NCBI RefSeq assembly: GCF_033971325.1
Contig: NZ_CP117180.1
Span: 874,041 to 938,040 of the forward strand
Direction of reading: 5' to 3'
DNA from: Hydrogenobacter sp. T-2
GTDB lineage: Bacteria; Aquificota; Aquificia; Aquificales; Aquificaceae
Length of the DNA stretch: 64,000 nucleotides
Both the position numbers and the translations under genes were made by a program. Below are positions 18,499 through 26,552 of this stretch, one piece after another; position 1 is the stretch's first letter, and each line of letters starts with the position of its first letter. Under the pieces are notes generated by a model. That model made no database searches and had not been told where the DNA came from. It saw nothing but the letters and a program-made list of their open reading frames with translations.

Positions 18499-20199
18499 CT
18501 ACAATACCTTTATAGAAATCAGCTCTTCTTCCTCCTTATATAGATGCACCGCACAGGCAAGGCAAGGGTCAAAGGAGTGTATGGTTCTTAAAATCTCAAG
18601 AGGTTCTTTAGGGTCTGCAAGGGAGTGTCCCACGAGGGACACCTCGTAGGGAGAGGGTTGACCCTTTGCATCCCTTGGCGAGCCATTCCACGTGGTAGGC
18701 ACCACAGCCTGATAGTTTTCTATTTTGCCATCTCTTATATGAACCCAGTGAGAGAGGGAGCCCCTTGGTGCTTCCATAAGTCCCAAACCCTTTGTATCTT
18801 TTTCCCATGTGGATGGATCCCATTTATCCGAGTTGAAGGTTTTTGTGTCTCCAGACTTTATGTTTTCTATTAACTCATCATACCATCTTTTCATAGCGTG
18901 TGCGTATATATGGGTTTCTATGCCTCTGGCAAGTGTCCTGCCCATAGTTGAAAAGAGGGCTGAGTGGTTAAGTCCAAGTTTTGAGAGATAAGAATCTACC
19001 AATTCCTTTACACCAAGCATATCCCTTGCGTAGAGAGATAAAATTCTGGCAAGAGGACCCACCTCCGCAGGCAAACCATCATACCTTGGAGCCTTAAGCC
19101 AGCTATATTTACCCTCCACATCGAGGAATTCATAAGGAGGCTCTGGACCTGTGTAATTAAGCACCGTCTCACCATCAAAAGGGTGAAGCCCAATCTGATC
19201 CCCCTTAGAATAACTATACCAGCTATGGGTAATATACTCCTCCACCTTTGAGTAGTCCACATCTTCATAGGATTCCAGTTTTCTGTTTCTTATAAAGGTG
19301 GGTGGAATGAAAAATTTACCTTCTCTGTGAGAGTCACCCTCTGGTTCTCCAAGCACCAAAAAGTTACCAATGCCTTCTCCTTTTTCAAACCAATCTCTGT
19401 AAAAACCGGCTATGGCAGTCAGGTCTGGAAGATAAACCTTATCCACAAAGTCCACCATCTGGTCTATCAGTGTTTTGACCCTTCCAAGCTTTTCCATGTT
19501 TATTGCGGTATCACTATCAAGGTCAATGGGCGAAGGCATGCCTCCCACTGCAAAGTTTGGATGGGGGTTCTTCCCACCAAATATTGTGTGAACCTGCACC
19601 ACCTATGTCTGCCAGTTGAGGGCATCTATATAGTGGGCAACAGCCATAAGGTTTGCCTCTGGTGGAAGCCTATATTCTGGATGGTCCCAGTATCCTTTGT
19701 TGAATATACCCAGCTGTCCTCTCTCTACCTGTGCTTTTAGCTTTTCTTGAACTTCTCTGAAGTAAGAGGGTGATGACCTTTCATGGTTGGATATGCTTCT
19801 GGCTAGCTCGGAGGTTTTTATAGGGTCTGCTCTAAGAGCAAGCACTGGATTTACCCAATCGAGGGCATGTAGGTGATAAAAGTGTACCACATGGTCATGG
19901 ACAAAGAGAGTTCCTATCATGAGTTTTCTTATAAGTGAGGCGTTCTTTGGAACATTTATCTTTAGAGCGTCCTCCACCGCCCTTATGGAGGCAAAGGCGT
20001 GCACTGTGGTGCAGACACCACATATCCTCTGAGCAAAAGCCCAAGCCTCTCTTGGGTCCCTCCCCTTGAGTATAATCTCTATGCCTCTTACCATAGTGCC
20101 AGAAGAGTAAGCGGATTTTATGGTGCTACCCTCAAGTTCCGCTTCAATCCTTAGGTGTCCTTCTATACGAGTTATTGGGTCCACTACAAGTCTTTTCAT
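18499..20199 (-). pseudogene. hynL: [NiFe] hydrogenase large subunit HynL, interrupted by an in-frame TAG
   Basis: Ni-Fe active-site subunit of the uptake hydrogenase. The N-terminal half (20199-19606) has [11 protein letters not shown], the first Ni-binding CxxC. The C-terminal half (19602-18499) has GGKNPHPNFAVGGM and the second Ni-binding DPCLACAVH, followed by a 14-residue tail of the kind removed by a maturation protease. At 19605-19603 a TAG interrupts LNWQT*VVQVHTIFGG. The frame continues unchanged on both sides. In relatives I recall Glu at this point (WQKEIVKIHT), so GAG to TAG is the simplest explanation. Every other landmark is intact. It could be a true nonsense mutation, two separately translated halves (GTG at 19602), readthrough, or a sequence error. 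The gene itself ends with TAG. Confidence 0.85.
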
Positions 20200-20201
20200 T
20201 T

Positions 20202-21509
20202 TTATTCCTCCCCTGTGGCTTCAGCCACAAGCTCCACTATGCTTACAAAACGGTAGTCTCTCTTTAGCTCCTGACTACTCTTTGTAAGTGCAAGCATACA
20301 GTTTGCACAATAGCAAACCACAGTTTTTGCCTTTGCCTTGTCAAATAGTGTCATCTTTGATATGAAGGCCTTTTGTCTGTAGTAGTCCGCATCACCTATA
20401 ACAAGAACCCCTCCACCCCCACCACAGCATATGTTATGCTCCGGTATGAGCACAGAATCTCTGAAGTCCTCAGACACCATATTCATGATTCTCCTCGGCT
20501 CTCTGAGCACTCCTCCCCTCCTGCCTATTTGACAGGAATCATGCAATGTTGCCCTTTCCTTTAGAACCTTCTTGTTTATCTTGAGCTTTCCTTCCTTTAT
20601 CATTTTATCTATGAATTCCACTATATTCAGCACCTCAAAGGTCCACTCCTCCGGAAATACATTCGGAGCTATAAACCTCACGGATTGATAGGCATGGCCA
20701 CATTCTGGTGCTATTATGTATCTGATACCGAGCTCCCTTGCTCCTTCAACAATCCTTCTGAGCATCTCCTTAGTTACTTCCTTGCTCTGGGCAAACACCC
20801 CAAAGTTTGTAGCTTCGTGGGCTAAGCTAGATACAGTCCAGTTAACCTCTGCCCTATTTAAAACCTTTGCTGCGGATGCAACAGAAGCTGGGAATTTCAT
20901 AAGCTCTATGGATGATAGAATGTAAAGATATTCAGAGGGCTTTTTATCCACAGGGATTTCCACCTCATACTCTTCTGATATAAACTCTATCCTCTGCAGG
21001 AAGGTCTGAGTATCTACGCCTAAGGGGCTACCCTTTTCAACAGACATGTTGGTTGCGTCCGCAAGGTCTTTGGGTGTTAGCCCTGCGTAGGTTAGAGCTC
21101 CCCTTACTATGCTTACGAGCTTTGGCGTGTCTATACCCATAGGACAGGCTTTGGTGCATCGGTCACAGTTGGTGCAGGTATAAAAGGCAAGCCTCACCTG
21201 TTCCTTTAGATCTTCTGGTTCTATCTTTAAGCCAAAGCCAAAGAGCTTTTTTAATCTGCCAAGGAGTGTATAGTTTTCCTTGTATATCTCTCTTAAAAGG
21301 TCTGCTTTGTAGGCGGGTGTTAGGGTTGGGTCTATCCTTCCTGAGACGTTCTCACCCATATAGAATAGACAAGCCTCCGCGCATATGCCACAACGCACAC
21401 AAGCTTCTAAATAAGAAGCCACCTCTGTGTTTATGCTATTTTTACAAAACTGGTAAAACTTTTCCACCTCCTCATGACCAACTCTTTCCTTTGAAAAAAC
21501 CACAGCCAT
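20202..21509 (-). CDS. isp2: Hydrogenase iron-sulfur protein Isp2 (HdrC/HdrB-like)
   Basis: Electron-transfer protein of 435 residues. Two ferredoxin motifs ([11 protein letters not shown] at about 37-47, [14 protein letters not shown] at about 112) resemble HdrC. The C-terminal half has two cysteine-rich CCG-type motifs ([11 protein letters not shown] with [10 protein letters not shown], and [10 protein letters not shown]) resembling HdrB/HdrD. Its place between the small-subunit/Isp1 genes and the large-subunit gene is the HynS-Isp1-Isp2-HynL arrangement known from Thiocapsa and other group 1e hydrogenases. It probably links the hydrogenase to the membrane quinone pool or a sulfur reductase. 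Confidence 0.88.
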   Translation of the reverse strand: MAVVFSKERVGHEEVEKFYQFCKNSINTEVASYLEACVRCGICAEACLFYMGENVSGRIDPTLTPAYKADLLREIYKENYTLLGRLKKLFGFGLKIEPEDLKEQVRLAFYTCTNCDRCTKACPMGIDTPKLVSIVRGALTYAGLTPKDLADATNMSVEKGSPLGVDTQTFLQRIEFISEEYEVEIPVDKKPSEYLYILSSIELMKFPASVASAAKVLNRAEVNWTVSSLAHEATNFGVFAQSKEVTKEMLRRIVEGARELGIRYIIAPECGHAYQSVRFIAPNVFPEEWTFEVLNIVEFIDKMIKEGKLKINKKVLKERATLHDSCQIGRRGGVLREPRRIMNMVSEDFRDSVLIPEHNICCGGGGGVLVIGDADYYRQKAFISKMTLFDKAKAKTVVCYCANCMLALTKSSQELKRDYRFVSIVELVAEATGEE

Positions 21510-21521
21510 AGCACACCTCCT

Positions 21522-22193
21522 TTAAAAGGAAACACCCCTTTTGCCTGCGTTCCATCCCATAAAACCAACTGAGAGAAAGTAGTATACAAAGTGAGAAAGC
21601 CTGCTAAAGGGTATGTATATGATAAGAAGGTTAGCGAGGAACAGATGAAGAGAGACTAACCATATATAACTGCCACCACCTGCCCAGCGTGTTGCAAGAA
21701 GCCCTGTGAAAATTATCAAGGCTATAAGAAGGTTGGCAAAATATTCATCTTTGCCTGTCAACAACTTTAAGACAGGGTTAAGAGCCCTATGAATTGTTAG
21801 AGCAATGAGAGAGCCCAAGGCAGCATAGGCTAGAACATCGGAGACTATGTTTGGAAGTGTTGGAAAGGGTATGCCCGTTATTTCCTTCCAAAGGAGGGCA
21901 TGGGCTGGAACAAAAAAGGTAAGACCAAGAAAACCAAGATGAAAGAGAAAGCCACCTATAAAGTTTATGGCTCTCCTTGAGAATATCTCATTAAAGGTCC
22001 AACCCATGGTGGGCTTTATGATTATCTTCTTGAGAGCCATAAAGGGTGGGCTTCCCTTGGGCTTTGCGTAATCTGGAGGCATTCCGAGAAAAATAACTCT
22101 GAAAAATCTATAAGCTATACCTACAAAGAATACAAAGAGAGCAAACTTCAAAAAAGGACCTCTCACAAAATCATAAAAGGCAACATCGCTCAT
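21522..22193 (-). CDS. isp1: Hydrogenase membrane protein Isp1 (b-type cytochrome, NarI-like)
   Basis: Integral membrane protein of 223 residues with about five hydrophobic segments (near 13-35, 65-95, 108-130, 148-168, 175-205). Conserved His residues sit in membrane segments (FHLGFLGLTFFVPAHALL, LTIHRALNP, LVSLHLFLANLLI), as expected for a di-heme b NarI-type subunit. It is 1 base from the hynS stop and 12 bases from isp2. It would anchor the hydrogenase and pass electrons to the quinone pool. Confidence 0.85.
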   Translation of the reverse strand: MSDVAFYDFVRGPFLKFALFVFFVGIAYRFFRVIFLGMPPDYAKPKGSPPFMALKKIIIKPTMGWTFNEIFSRRAINFIGGFLFHLGFLGLTFFVPAHALLWKEITGIPFPTLPNIVSDVLAYAALGSLIALTIHRALNPVLKLLTGKDEYFANLLIALIIFTGLLATRWAGGGSYIWLVSLHLFLANLLIIYIPFSRLSHFVYYFLSVGFMGWNAGKRGVSF

Positions 22194-22194
22194 A

Positions 22195-23235
22195 TCACTT
22201 CCCTCCTCTTGACTTCTTATTCATGTAAGCTACGCCCACGCCGACCGCGGTTCCCACTGCAACACCCACAAGAGCTTCCCTAATTCCAAAGCGTCCGCTC
22301 ACCACCGAAAGAGGTGTGTATAACATTCCCCTGTCCCAGAAGTCTGGCTCTGAACAGCCAAAACAGGGATGTCCAGACTGTATAGGAAAGCTGAGTCCAC
22401 CGTTCCATCTAATGGTGGCACAGGCATTTCTGGTAATAGGACCTTTGCATCCAAGCTTGTAAAGGCAGTAACCCTTTTTAGCTCCCTCATCATCAAGAGA
22501 GTTGGCAAATCTGCCTGCGTTGTAGAAGGGTCTCCTGTAGCATCGGTCATGAATGGTCTGTCCGTAAAAGGTCTTGGGTCTGCCCATACTATCTAACTCA
22601 GGAGCCTTTCCTGTTATCACATAATTAGCTATTACAGAAACCATCACATCTCCTATAGGTGGACAGCCAGGTATGTTAACCACTTGCTTTCCTTTTAGTA
22701 CCTCACTTACCGACAAGGCACCAGTAGGGTTGGGATAGGCATGTGGTATTCCTCCCCAACTGGCACAGCTACCTACCGCTACTATAAGACCTGCACCCTC
22801 TACAGCTTCTCTGAGAAGGTCTACGTTTGACTTGCCGGCTACAGTGCAGTATACACCTTTATCCTTAGGAGAAACAGAACCCTCTACCACAAGCACATAC
22901 TTACCTCTGTACTTTTCCATAGCTTCCCTCTTTGATTCTTCCGCATAAAAGCCCGAGGGAGACATGAGGGTTTCATGGTATTCAAGGGAAAGGTAATCTA
23001 AAAGGACATCAGTAGGCAATATGCTTGTGCTTCTTATAAAAGACTCGGTGCAACCCGCACAGTCCTGAAACTCAAGCCATATCACCACAGGTTTTGGTTT
23101 TACCTCAAGGGCTTTGACAACCTTTGGCAGTAAGGAAGAAGGTAAACCAAGGGCTGTAGAAATAGCAATGGCAGAGGTTAAGAAATCTCTCCTTGTGTAT
23201 CCCCTCCTTTTGTATATATGATAAAGGCTTTCCAT
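22195..23235 (-). CDS. hynS: [NiFe] hydrogenase small subunit HynS, Tat-exported
   Basis: Electron-transfer subunit carrying three Fe-S clusters. The start at 23235 is fixed by AAGGAGG 5 bases upstream, giving 346 residues. A Tat signal (TRRDFLTSAIAISTALGLPS) is followed by the proximal-cluster motif EFQDCAGCTES, GSCASWGG, NIPGCPP, and the C-terminal cluster region HDRCYRR, CLYKLGCKG and HPCFGCSEPDFWD. The proximal motif has the standard CxGC form without the extra cysteines of O2-tolerant enzymes. A C-terminal hydrophobic helix (REALVGVAVGTAVGVGVAYM) anchors it in the membrane. Confidence 0.95.
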   Translation of the reverse strand: MESLYHIYKRRGYTRRDFLTSAIAISTALGLPSSLLPKVVKALEVKPKPVVIWLEFQDCAGCTESFIRSTSILPTDVLLDYLSLEYHETLMSPSGFYAEESKREAMEKYRGKYVLVVEGSVSPKDKGVYCTVAGKSNVDLLREAVEGAGLIVAVGSCASWGGIPHAYPNPTGALSVSEVLKGKQVVNIPGCPPIGDVMVSVIANYVITGKAPELDSMGRPKTFYGQTIHDRCYRRPFYNAGRFANSLDDEGAKKGYCLYKLGCKGPITRNACATIRWNGGLSFPIQSGHPCFGCSEPDFWDRGMLYTPLSVVSGRFGIREALVGVAVGTAVGVGVAYMNKKSRGGK

Positions 23236-23264
23236 CTTAGCCTCCTTTAGGTAGTTATGCTTAA

Positions 23265-23292
23265 AACATAGACAGAATATGATATTTGTCAA
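23265..23292 (-). promoter_or_regulatory. Promoter of the hydrogenase operon
   Basis: On the minus strand TTGACA (23292-23287), a 16-base spacer and TATGTT (23270-23265) lie about 30 bases before the hynS ATG, with AAGGAGG between. It sits between the left att copy and hynS, so the operon keeps its own promoter despite the integrated element upstream. Confidence 0.6.
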
Positions 23293-23310
23293 TATTGAAC
23301 TTTGTAGATG

Positions 23311-23358
23311 ATGGGCGATGGAGGACTTGAACCTCCAACCTCCATCTTGTGAGGATGG
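23311..23358. repeat. attL: Left attachment site (partial tRNA-Val copy)
   Basis: These 48 bases repeat 30816-30863 with one mismatch (A for G, in the variable loop). They cover the 3' part of tRNA-Val from the anticodon stem to the acceptor end; the 5' part is absent here. The integrase gene lies immediately to the right. This is the usual scar of integration into a tRNA gene. Confidence 0.9.
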
Positions 23359-23393
23359 GTGAAAGCCTAATTCTGTCAAGGTTTTCGTGGCGG

Positions 23394-23420
23394 GTGTTAA
23401 CTACAGGTTAACTTTTGGGC
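23394..23420. repeat. 27-bp terminal direct repeat, left copy
   Basis: The 27 bases from GTGTTAACTACAGGTTAAC to TTTTGGGC recur exactly at 30655-30681 near the other end of the element. Each copy contains two GTTAAC sites with starts 11 bases apart, about one helical turn. The left copy overlaps the integrase stop codon. They are good candidates for integrase or excisionase arm-type binding sites. Confidence 0.75.
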
Positions 23421-24496
23421 AAAGATTTATCCATAACCTCTGACAGGGTGTCAAGGGCAGACCTAAGATGCTCTGGGCTAAGGTGGGCGTATCTCTTTAC
23501 CATGCTTGTGGACTTATGCCTTGTTAGGTGTTGTATGGTGTAAAGGTCTACTCCTTTCATGGCAAGCCAGCTGGCAAAGGTATGCCTAAGGTCATGAAAC
23601 CTAAGGTCTGGTATGCCTGCTTTCCTGCATGCGGTTTTAAATGCTTTTAGATAGGTCTTGTCCTCTACCTTGTAGGGCTTGCCTTTTGAGTTGGTAAAGA
23701 TGTAGCCTATGCGAGGAGTATTGCCCTTAAGCCTTTTAAGGAGTTCAATGGCTTGCTTTCCCAGTGGAAGCCTTGCTATTTCATTATTCTTGGCATTGGT
23801 TATAGCTATAGTGCCATGCTCTAAGTCCACATCTTCCCATTTTAGGCTAAATATCTCACTGGCTCTAAGACCTGTATAGACTGCAAACTCCACTGCGGGT
23901 CTTAGCCATGACGGGCATGCTTGTAGTAGGCGGGCAAACTCCTCTGGCTTTAAAAACCTAAGCCTACTGTCATCTACCTTGAAAAGTTTAACCTCTGGCA
24001 GGTCTCCAGAGTATAGCTTTAGGGTTTTAGCTTTCTTGAGGATGGCTCTGAGAATGTTAAGCTCTGAGTTTATTGTGTTGGGCTTTACTCCAGCGGATAG
24101 CCTATGCTGTTTATACTGCTCTATGGTGAAGGTGCTTATATTGGATAACTCCATAGTGCCAAAATAGTCAACGAGCTTGTGGACTTTCCTTTCTATCTCA
24201 TAGCTTGTCCTTGCCTTTGCATGTGGGCGGGTAGAGTGATACCACTTTAGATATTCCTGTGCCAGTTCTTTAAAGGTCAGCTCCTTCTCTTCTACTGGCA
24301 GGTAAGTGCCTTGAATTATCTCTTGCTTTATCTTTATGGCTATGTTCCTTGCCATTGTCAGAGGCAGTTCCTCAACCTTGCCAATCCTCTCATAGTATGT
24401 TTTGCCTTTGTAGGTAAACTTTAGCCAGTAAGACCCATGAATTTCATAAAGGTTGTCTCCGTAAGACACTTTGCCTTTCTTTCTTGCCTTTGCCAT
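23408..24496 (-). CDS. int: Tyrosine-type site-specific integrase
   Basis: Phage/plasmid-type integrase, 362 residues from the ATG at 24496. An N-terminal arm/core-binding part (about 1-170) precedes the catalytic domain with Arg211 (TGLRASEIF), the HDLRHTFASW block (His301, Arg304), His327 (LTRHKS) and the nucleophile Tyr336 (VKRYAHLS). All catalytic residues are present. It lies next to the left att site. An in-frame TTG at 24508 overlaps the upstream stop codon (TTGA) and could be a coupled alternative start. Confidence 0.95.
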   Translation of the reverse strand: MAKARKKGKVSYGDNLYEIHGSYWLKFTYKGKTYYERIGKVEELPLTMARNIAIKIKQEIIQGTYLPVEEKELTFKELAQEYLKWYHSTRPHAKARTSYEIERKVHKLVDYFGTMELSNISTFTIEQYKQHRLSAGVKPNTINSELNILRAILKKAKTLKLYSGDLPEVKLFKVDDSRLRFLKPEEFARLLQACPSWLRPAVEFAVYTGLRASEIFSLKWEDVDLEHGTIAITNAKNNEIARLPLGKQAIELLKRLKGNTPRIGYIFTNSKGKPYKVEDKTYLKAFKTACRKAGIPDLRFHDLRHTFASWLAMKGVDLYTIQHLTRHKSTSMVKRYAHLSPEHLRSALDTLSEVMDKSLPKS

Positions 24497-24504
24497 GACA
24501 GACC

Positions 24505-24612
24505 TCAACCCTTAGGTTCATCATGCCAGACAGTCCATGTCATGTAGGCTATCATACCCAAAAGTAGGACTGAGATTAATACGATTATGCTAATGCCTAA
24601 TAGCTTGTCCAT
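24505..24612 (-). CDS. 35-residue single-span membrane protein
   Basis: A very short gene with AAGGAGG 7 bases before the ATG at 24612. The product is a single membrane helix (LLGISIIVLISVLLLGMIAY) with a short charged C-terminus ending DEPKG. Its stop overlaps the alternative integrase start, and it starts 3 bases after the next gene upstream. Function unknown; it could be a holin-like or regulatory small protein. Confidence 0.6.
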   Translation of the reverse strand: MDKLLGISIIVLISVLLLGMIAYMTWTVWHDEPKG

Positions 24613-24614
24613 TG

Positions 24615-24845
24615 CTATAACCTCCTTATGAGCCTTCTGGCTCTTATGTGTAAACTGATAGCAAAAATAAAAAGAAAAACCCACACTAAAGAGCCTGACA
24701 AGATTAGCCCTTTTGCAAGCAGGCTCTCCCACTTAAAAGCAAGCCCTACAAGACCACCAGTAAGCAAAAGTAAAGCATTCCACACATGGCTAAACAGGTG
24801 CTTGTAGTAAGCTATTAGCTCTTTCACTTCCTCACTGCCTTTCAT
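24615..24845 (-). CDS. Small two-span membrane protein
   Basis: A 76-residue protein with two hydrophobic segments (WNALLLLTGGLVGLAF and GLILSGSLVWVFLFIFAISL) and a basic C-terminus (RARRLIRRL). TAGGAG lies upstream of the ATG at 24845. It appears to be first in a small operon with the 35-residue protein and the integrase. Not recognised. Confidence 0.6.
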   Translation of the reverse strand: MKGSEEVKELIAYYKHLFSHVWNALLLLTGGLVGLAFKWESLLAKGLILSGSLVWVFLFIFAISLHIRARRLIRRL

Positions 24846-24868
24846 TCCTAAACTCCTATAGCCACATG

Positions 24869-24916
24869 GCAGTTAACCAACCCTTATGACCTAATGTCTT
24901 GTGGTTAGTTGACTGC
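24869..24916. promoter_or_regulatory. Inverted repeat GTTAACCAACC-N20-GGTTAGTTGAC, left
   Basis: Fourteen-base arms (24869-24882 GCAGTTAACCAACC and 24903-24916 GGTTAGTTGACTGC) pair with two mismatches across exactly 20 bases. The same arm sequence and the same 20-base spacing recur at 30388-30430. It lies upstream of the operon that ends in the integrase gene, so it may be an operator. Confidence 0.55.
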
Positions 24917-24987
24917 AACACATGGCTTAAGTCTTACCCTTCTCATGGGGTGTAGGCTTAAACTCTTCATAAAGATTGCCCTCTCAC

Positions 24988-25185
24988 CTATGCGTTATCT
25001 TGTCCTTTATCTTCCTCTTTCTGACGGGCGGTCTCAAGGATTTCTGTGATTAAGAGGGAGAGGGACTTGCCTTCTTTTTGAGCTTTCTGTGTAAGCCATT
25101 CCTTTAAGTCCTCTGGCACTCTTAACTCTATCCTTGCAATCCTCAACAGGCTACTTAGCCTTTTAGCTCCTTTTACTCTTGGCAT
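24988..25185 (-). CDS. Ribbon-helix-helix (Arc/CopG-type) regulator
   Basis: A small DNA-binding protein. From the ATG at 25185 it is 65 residues: a basic N-terminus (MPRVKGAKRLSSLLR), the ribbon strand ARIELRVPEDL and two helices (KEWLTQKAQKEG, LSLLITEILETARQK). I prefer 25185 to the in-frame ATG at 25209 because TATAAT lies 7 bases upstream of 25185, inside the longer version. It is divergent from the 25307 operon and probably controls both directions. Confidence 0.8.
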   Translation of the reverse strand: MPRVKGAKRLSSLLRIARIELRVPEDLKEWLTQKAQKEGKSLSLLITEILETARQKEEDKGQDNA

Positions 25186-25192
25186 GTTTCTA

Positions 25193-25220
25193 ATTATATC
25201 AACTCTCATGCCTCTGTCAA
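25193..25220 (-). promoter_or_regulatory. Near-perfect promoter of the RHH regulator, leaderless
   Basis: Minus strand: TTGACA (25220-25215), 16-base spacer, TATAAT (25198-25193) preceded by TGA (extended -10). The predicted first base is 25186, one before the ATG at 25185, so the transcript would be leaderless. Confidence 0.75.
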
Positions 25221-25243
25221 CCCGTTTTTTATGACATGACTAC

Positions 25244-25272
25244 TTGACAGGACTAAGAGACAGGATTATAAT
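25244..25272 (+). promoter_or_regulatory. Consensus promoter of the 25307 operon
   Basis: TTGACA at 25244-25249, a 17-base spacer and TATAAT at 25267-25272 match the sigma-70 consensus exactly. TTGACAGGA recurs at 25289-25297, and TTGACAG appears on the other strand at 25220-25214. These three copies around two divergent promoters may be operators for the RHH regulator. Confidence 0.8.
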
Positions 25273-25306
25273 TACCCCTATCAATACCTTGACAGGAGGG
25301 TTAACC

Positions 25307-25681
25307 ATGCAAGACCTTCAACTCTTAAACGGCTGGCTAACGAGCCTAAGCCAAGAGCTTAGGCAAGTCAAGGCAAGGAAGAAGACCCTCAAGAGGCTAA
25401 TGACCCAGCAAGGTTATAGCCTCAAGACCATCAAGGGTCATACCTACCTGTATGTATGGAAAACTGTGGGACATGGTAAGGCTAAGTGGAAGTGCCTTGG
25501 CAACCTTGCAAAGATAGGTGGTATGGCGGTCATTGAGGAACTCCGTAGAGACCGTATGGATGTCTTGCTAAAGGAATGGGAAAGGCTAACCCAGAGAGAA
25601 GAGGAAATCCAGTCCCTTGTTAAACAAGCCCTTGAGGTCTTAGAAAGAAGAAACCAAAACTCTATGGAGGTAGTGGCATGA
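25307..25681 (+). CDS. Element protein with a Y-x-Y-x-W/GKxKWKCLG motif (possibly DUF6788-like)
   Basis: A 124-residue protein; the start is ATG 25307, with GGAGGG then GTTAACC directly before it. An N-terminal helix, a short beta-rich segment (TIKGHTYLYVWKTVGHGKAK, then WKCLGNLAK) and a long C-terminal helix can be seen. The middle part resembles DUF6788-type segments that carry a Y-x-Y-x-R...K-x-K-Y-x-G pattern, but this is only a resemblance. First gene of a three-gene operon with ATGA overlaps. Confidence 0.65.
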   Translation: MQDLQLLNGWLTSLSQELRQVKARKKTLKRLMTQQGYSLKTIKGHTYLYVWKTVGHGKAKWKCLGNLAKIGGMAVIEELRRDRMDVLLKEWERLTQREEEIQSLVKQALEVLERRNQNSMEVVA

Positions 25682-25935
25682 ACCAAAAGCCTAAACAGAA
25701 CAGCTGGCAGGAGGTGGTCAGCCTCCTGCACTACAACGAGAAGACTGAAAGCTACAAAAAGCTAACCGTATCCATAGCAGAGGATGGCGGTGTGATGCTT
25801 TCCTTGTCAGAAGGTAAGAAAGGAGACAAGGACAGCACCGTAAAGGTCAACTTTAGCCTTAACAGGCAAGAACTCATTTATCTTGCCAAAGAACTTGAGC
25901 TTTTGTTTATGAAAGGCAAAGGAGGTAAGACATGA
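25678..25935 (+). CDS. Small orphan protein of the element
   Basis: An 85-residue protein starting in an ATGA overlap with the preceding gene. It has three predicted beta strands (KKLTVSIAEDGGVMLSLS, TVKVNFSL) and a C-terminal helix (RQELIYLAKELELLFMKG). This strand-strand-strand-helix outline resembles small single-strand DNA-binding proteins, but the idea rests on outline only. Confidence 0.6.
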   Translation: MNQKPKQNSWQEVVSLLHYNEKTESYKKLTVSIAEDGGVMLSLSEGKKGDKDSTVKVNFSLNRQELIYLAKELELLFMKGKGGKT

Positions 25936-26339
25936 TAAAGTGGACTTTGGACTTAACAGAGCTTAAGCAAGACATGGTGGAGACCTTAGACTACTGGACT
26001 GGCTTGCTTATCTATCCTTTACCTTTCCCACATGCAACGGTTTACTGGGACTTTGAGAGGGTGCAGGAACATGGCAAGCTCTTCTGGATTGACAGGCTGG
26101 CTTTTAAACATCACTACCTGTATGGAGAGGGTGAATTGCCAGAGCTAAGAGAAGTCATCTACTGGATACCTCTTAGCAAGGAGGAGCTTATGCCTTTCCT
26201 TTCCGAGGACAGGCTTGTGATAGAGGTTTATGAGACTGCAGAGGGTATGGACGGAGACATTGTAGTGGCAGTCAACAGCGTGCCAGTAGCAAGAAGCAAC
26301 AAAAGACTTTTGGTAGAAAAAGCAAAACAAAAGCCATGA
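25932..26339 (+). CDS. Orphan protein of the element
   Basis: A 135-residue protein, ATGA-coupled to the gene before it. It is rich in aromatic residues (LDYWTGLLIYPLPFPHATVY, WDFERV, FWIDRLAFKHHYLYG), mixed alpha/beta, without a signal peptide or membrane segment. Not recognised. A strong hairpin follows at 26353-26389. Confidence 0.6.
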   Translation: MIKWTLDLTELKQDMVETLDYWTGLLIYPLPFPHATVYWDFERVQEHGKLFWIDRLAFKHHYLYGEGELPELREVIYWIPLSKEELMPFLSEDRLVIEVYETAEGMDGDIVVAVNSVPVARSNKRLLVEKAKQKP

Positions 26340-26352
26340 GCGGGTTAGTGAA

Positions 26353-26389
26353 GGCAAGGCATGGGGTGGCAGTTAACCCCATGCTTGCC
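26353..26389 (+). terminator. Strong stem-loop after the first element operon
   Basis: GGCAAG plus CATGGGG pair with CCCCATG plus CTTGCC (13 base pairs, one bulged G) around the 10-base loop 26367-26376, which contains most of a GTTAAC site. No T-run follows, so it may act as an attenuator or RNA-stability element rather than a classical terminator. It lies 14 bases after the orphan gene stop. Confidence 0.5.
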
Positions 26390-26552
26390 TGCCTTGATAA
26401 TCCTAAAAAGCTCAGGAACATTTGCACAAAAAAAACATCCTTTTGACTACCCACTGGAAACACAAGGTTTTTCAAGCAACTGCCTTGTCTTCTCATTTCA
26501 ACACACCTGATTACATTAAGTCCCAGCAAAAACCAATCAAGGAGGTGTTAAC

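Noticed and set aside
19603-19605. Pyrrolysine or other systematic TAG recoding
   Set aside because: TAG ends several intact genes in this window, including hynL itself, and no pyl gene is seen; isolated nonsense changes or sequence errors are simpler.
23236-23379. A longer HynS with 48 extra N-terminal residues
   Set aside because: The extension reads through the promoter and the partial tRNA copy and would bury the Tat signal; AAGGAGG fixes the start at 23235.
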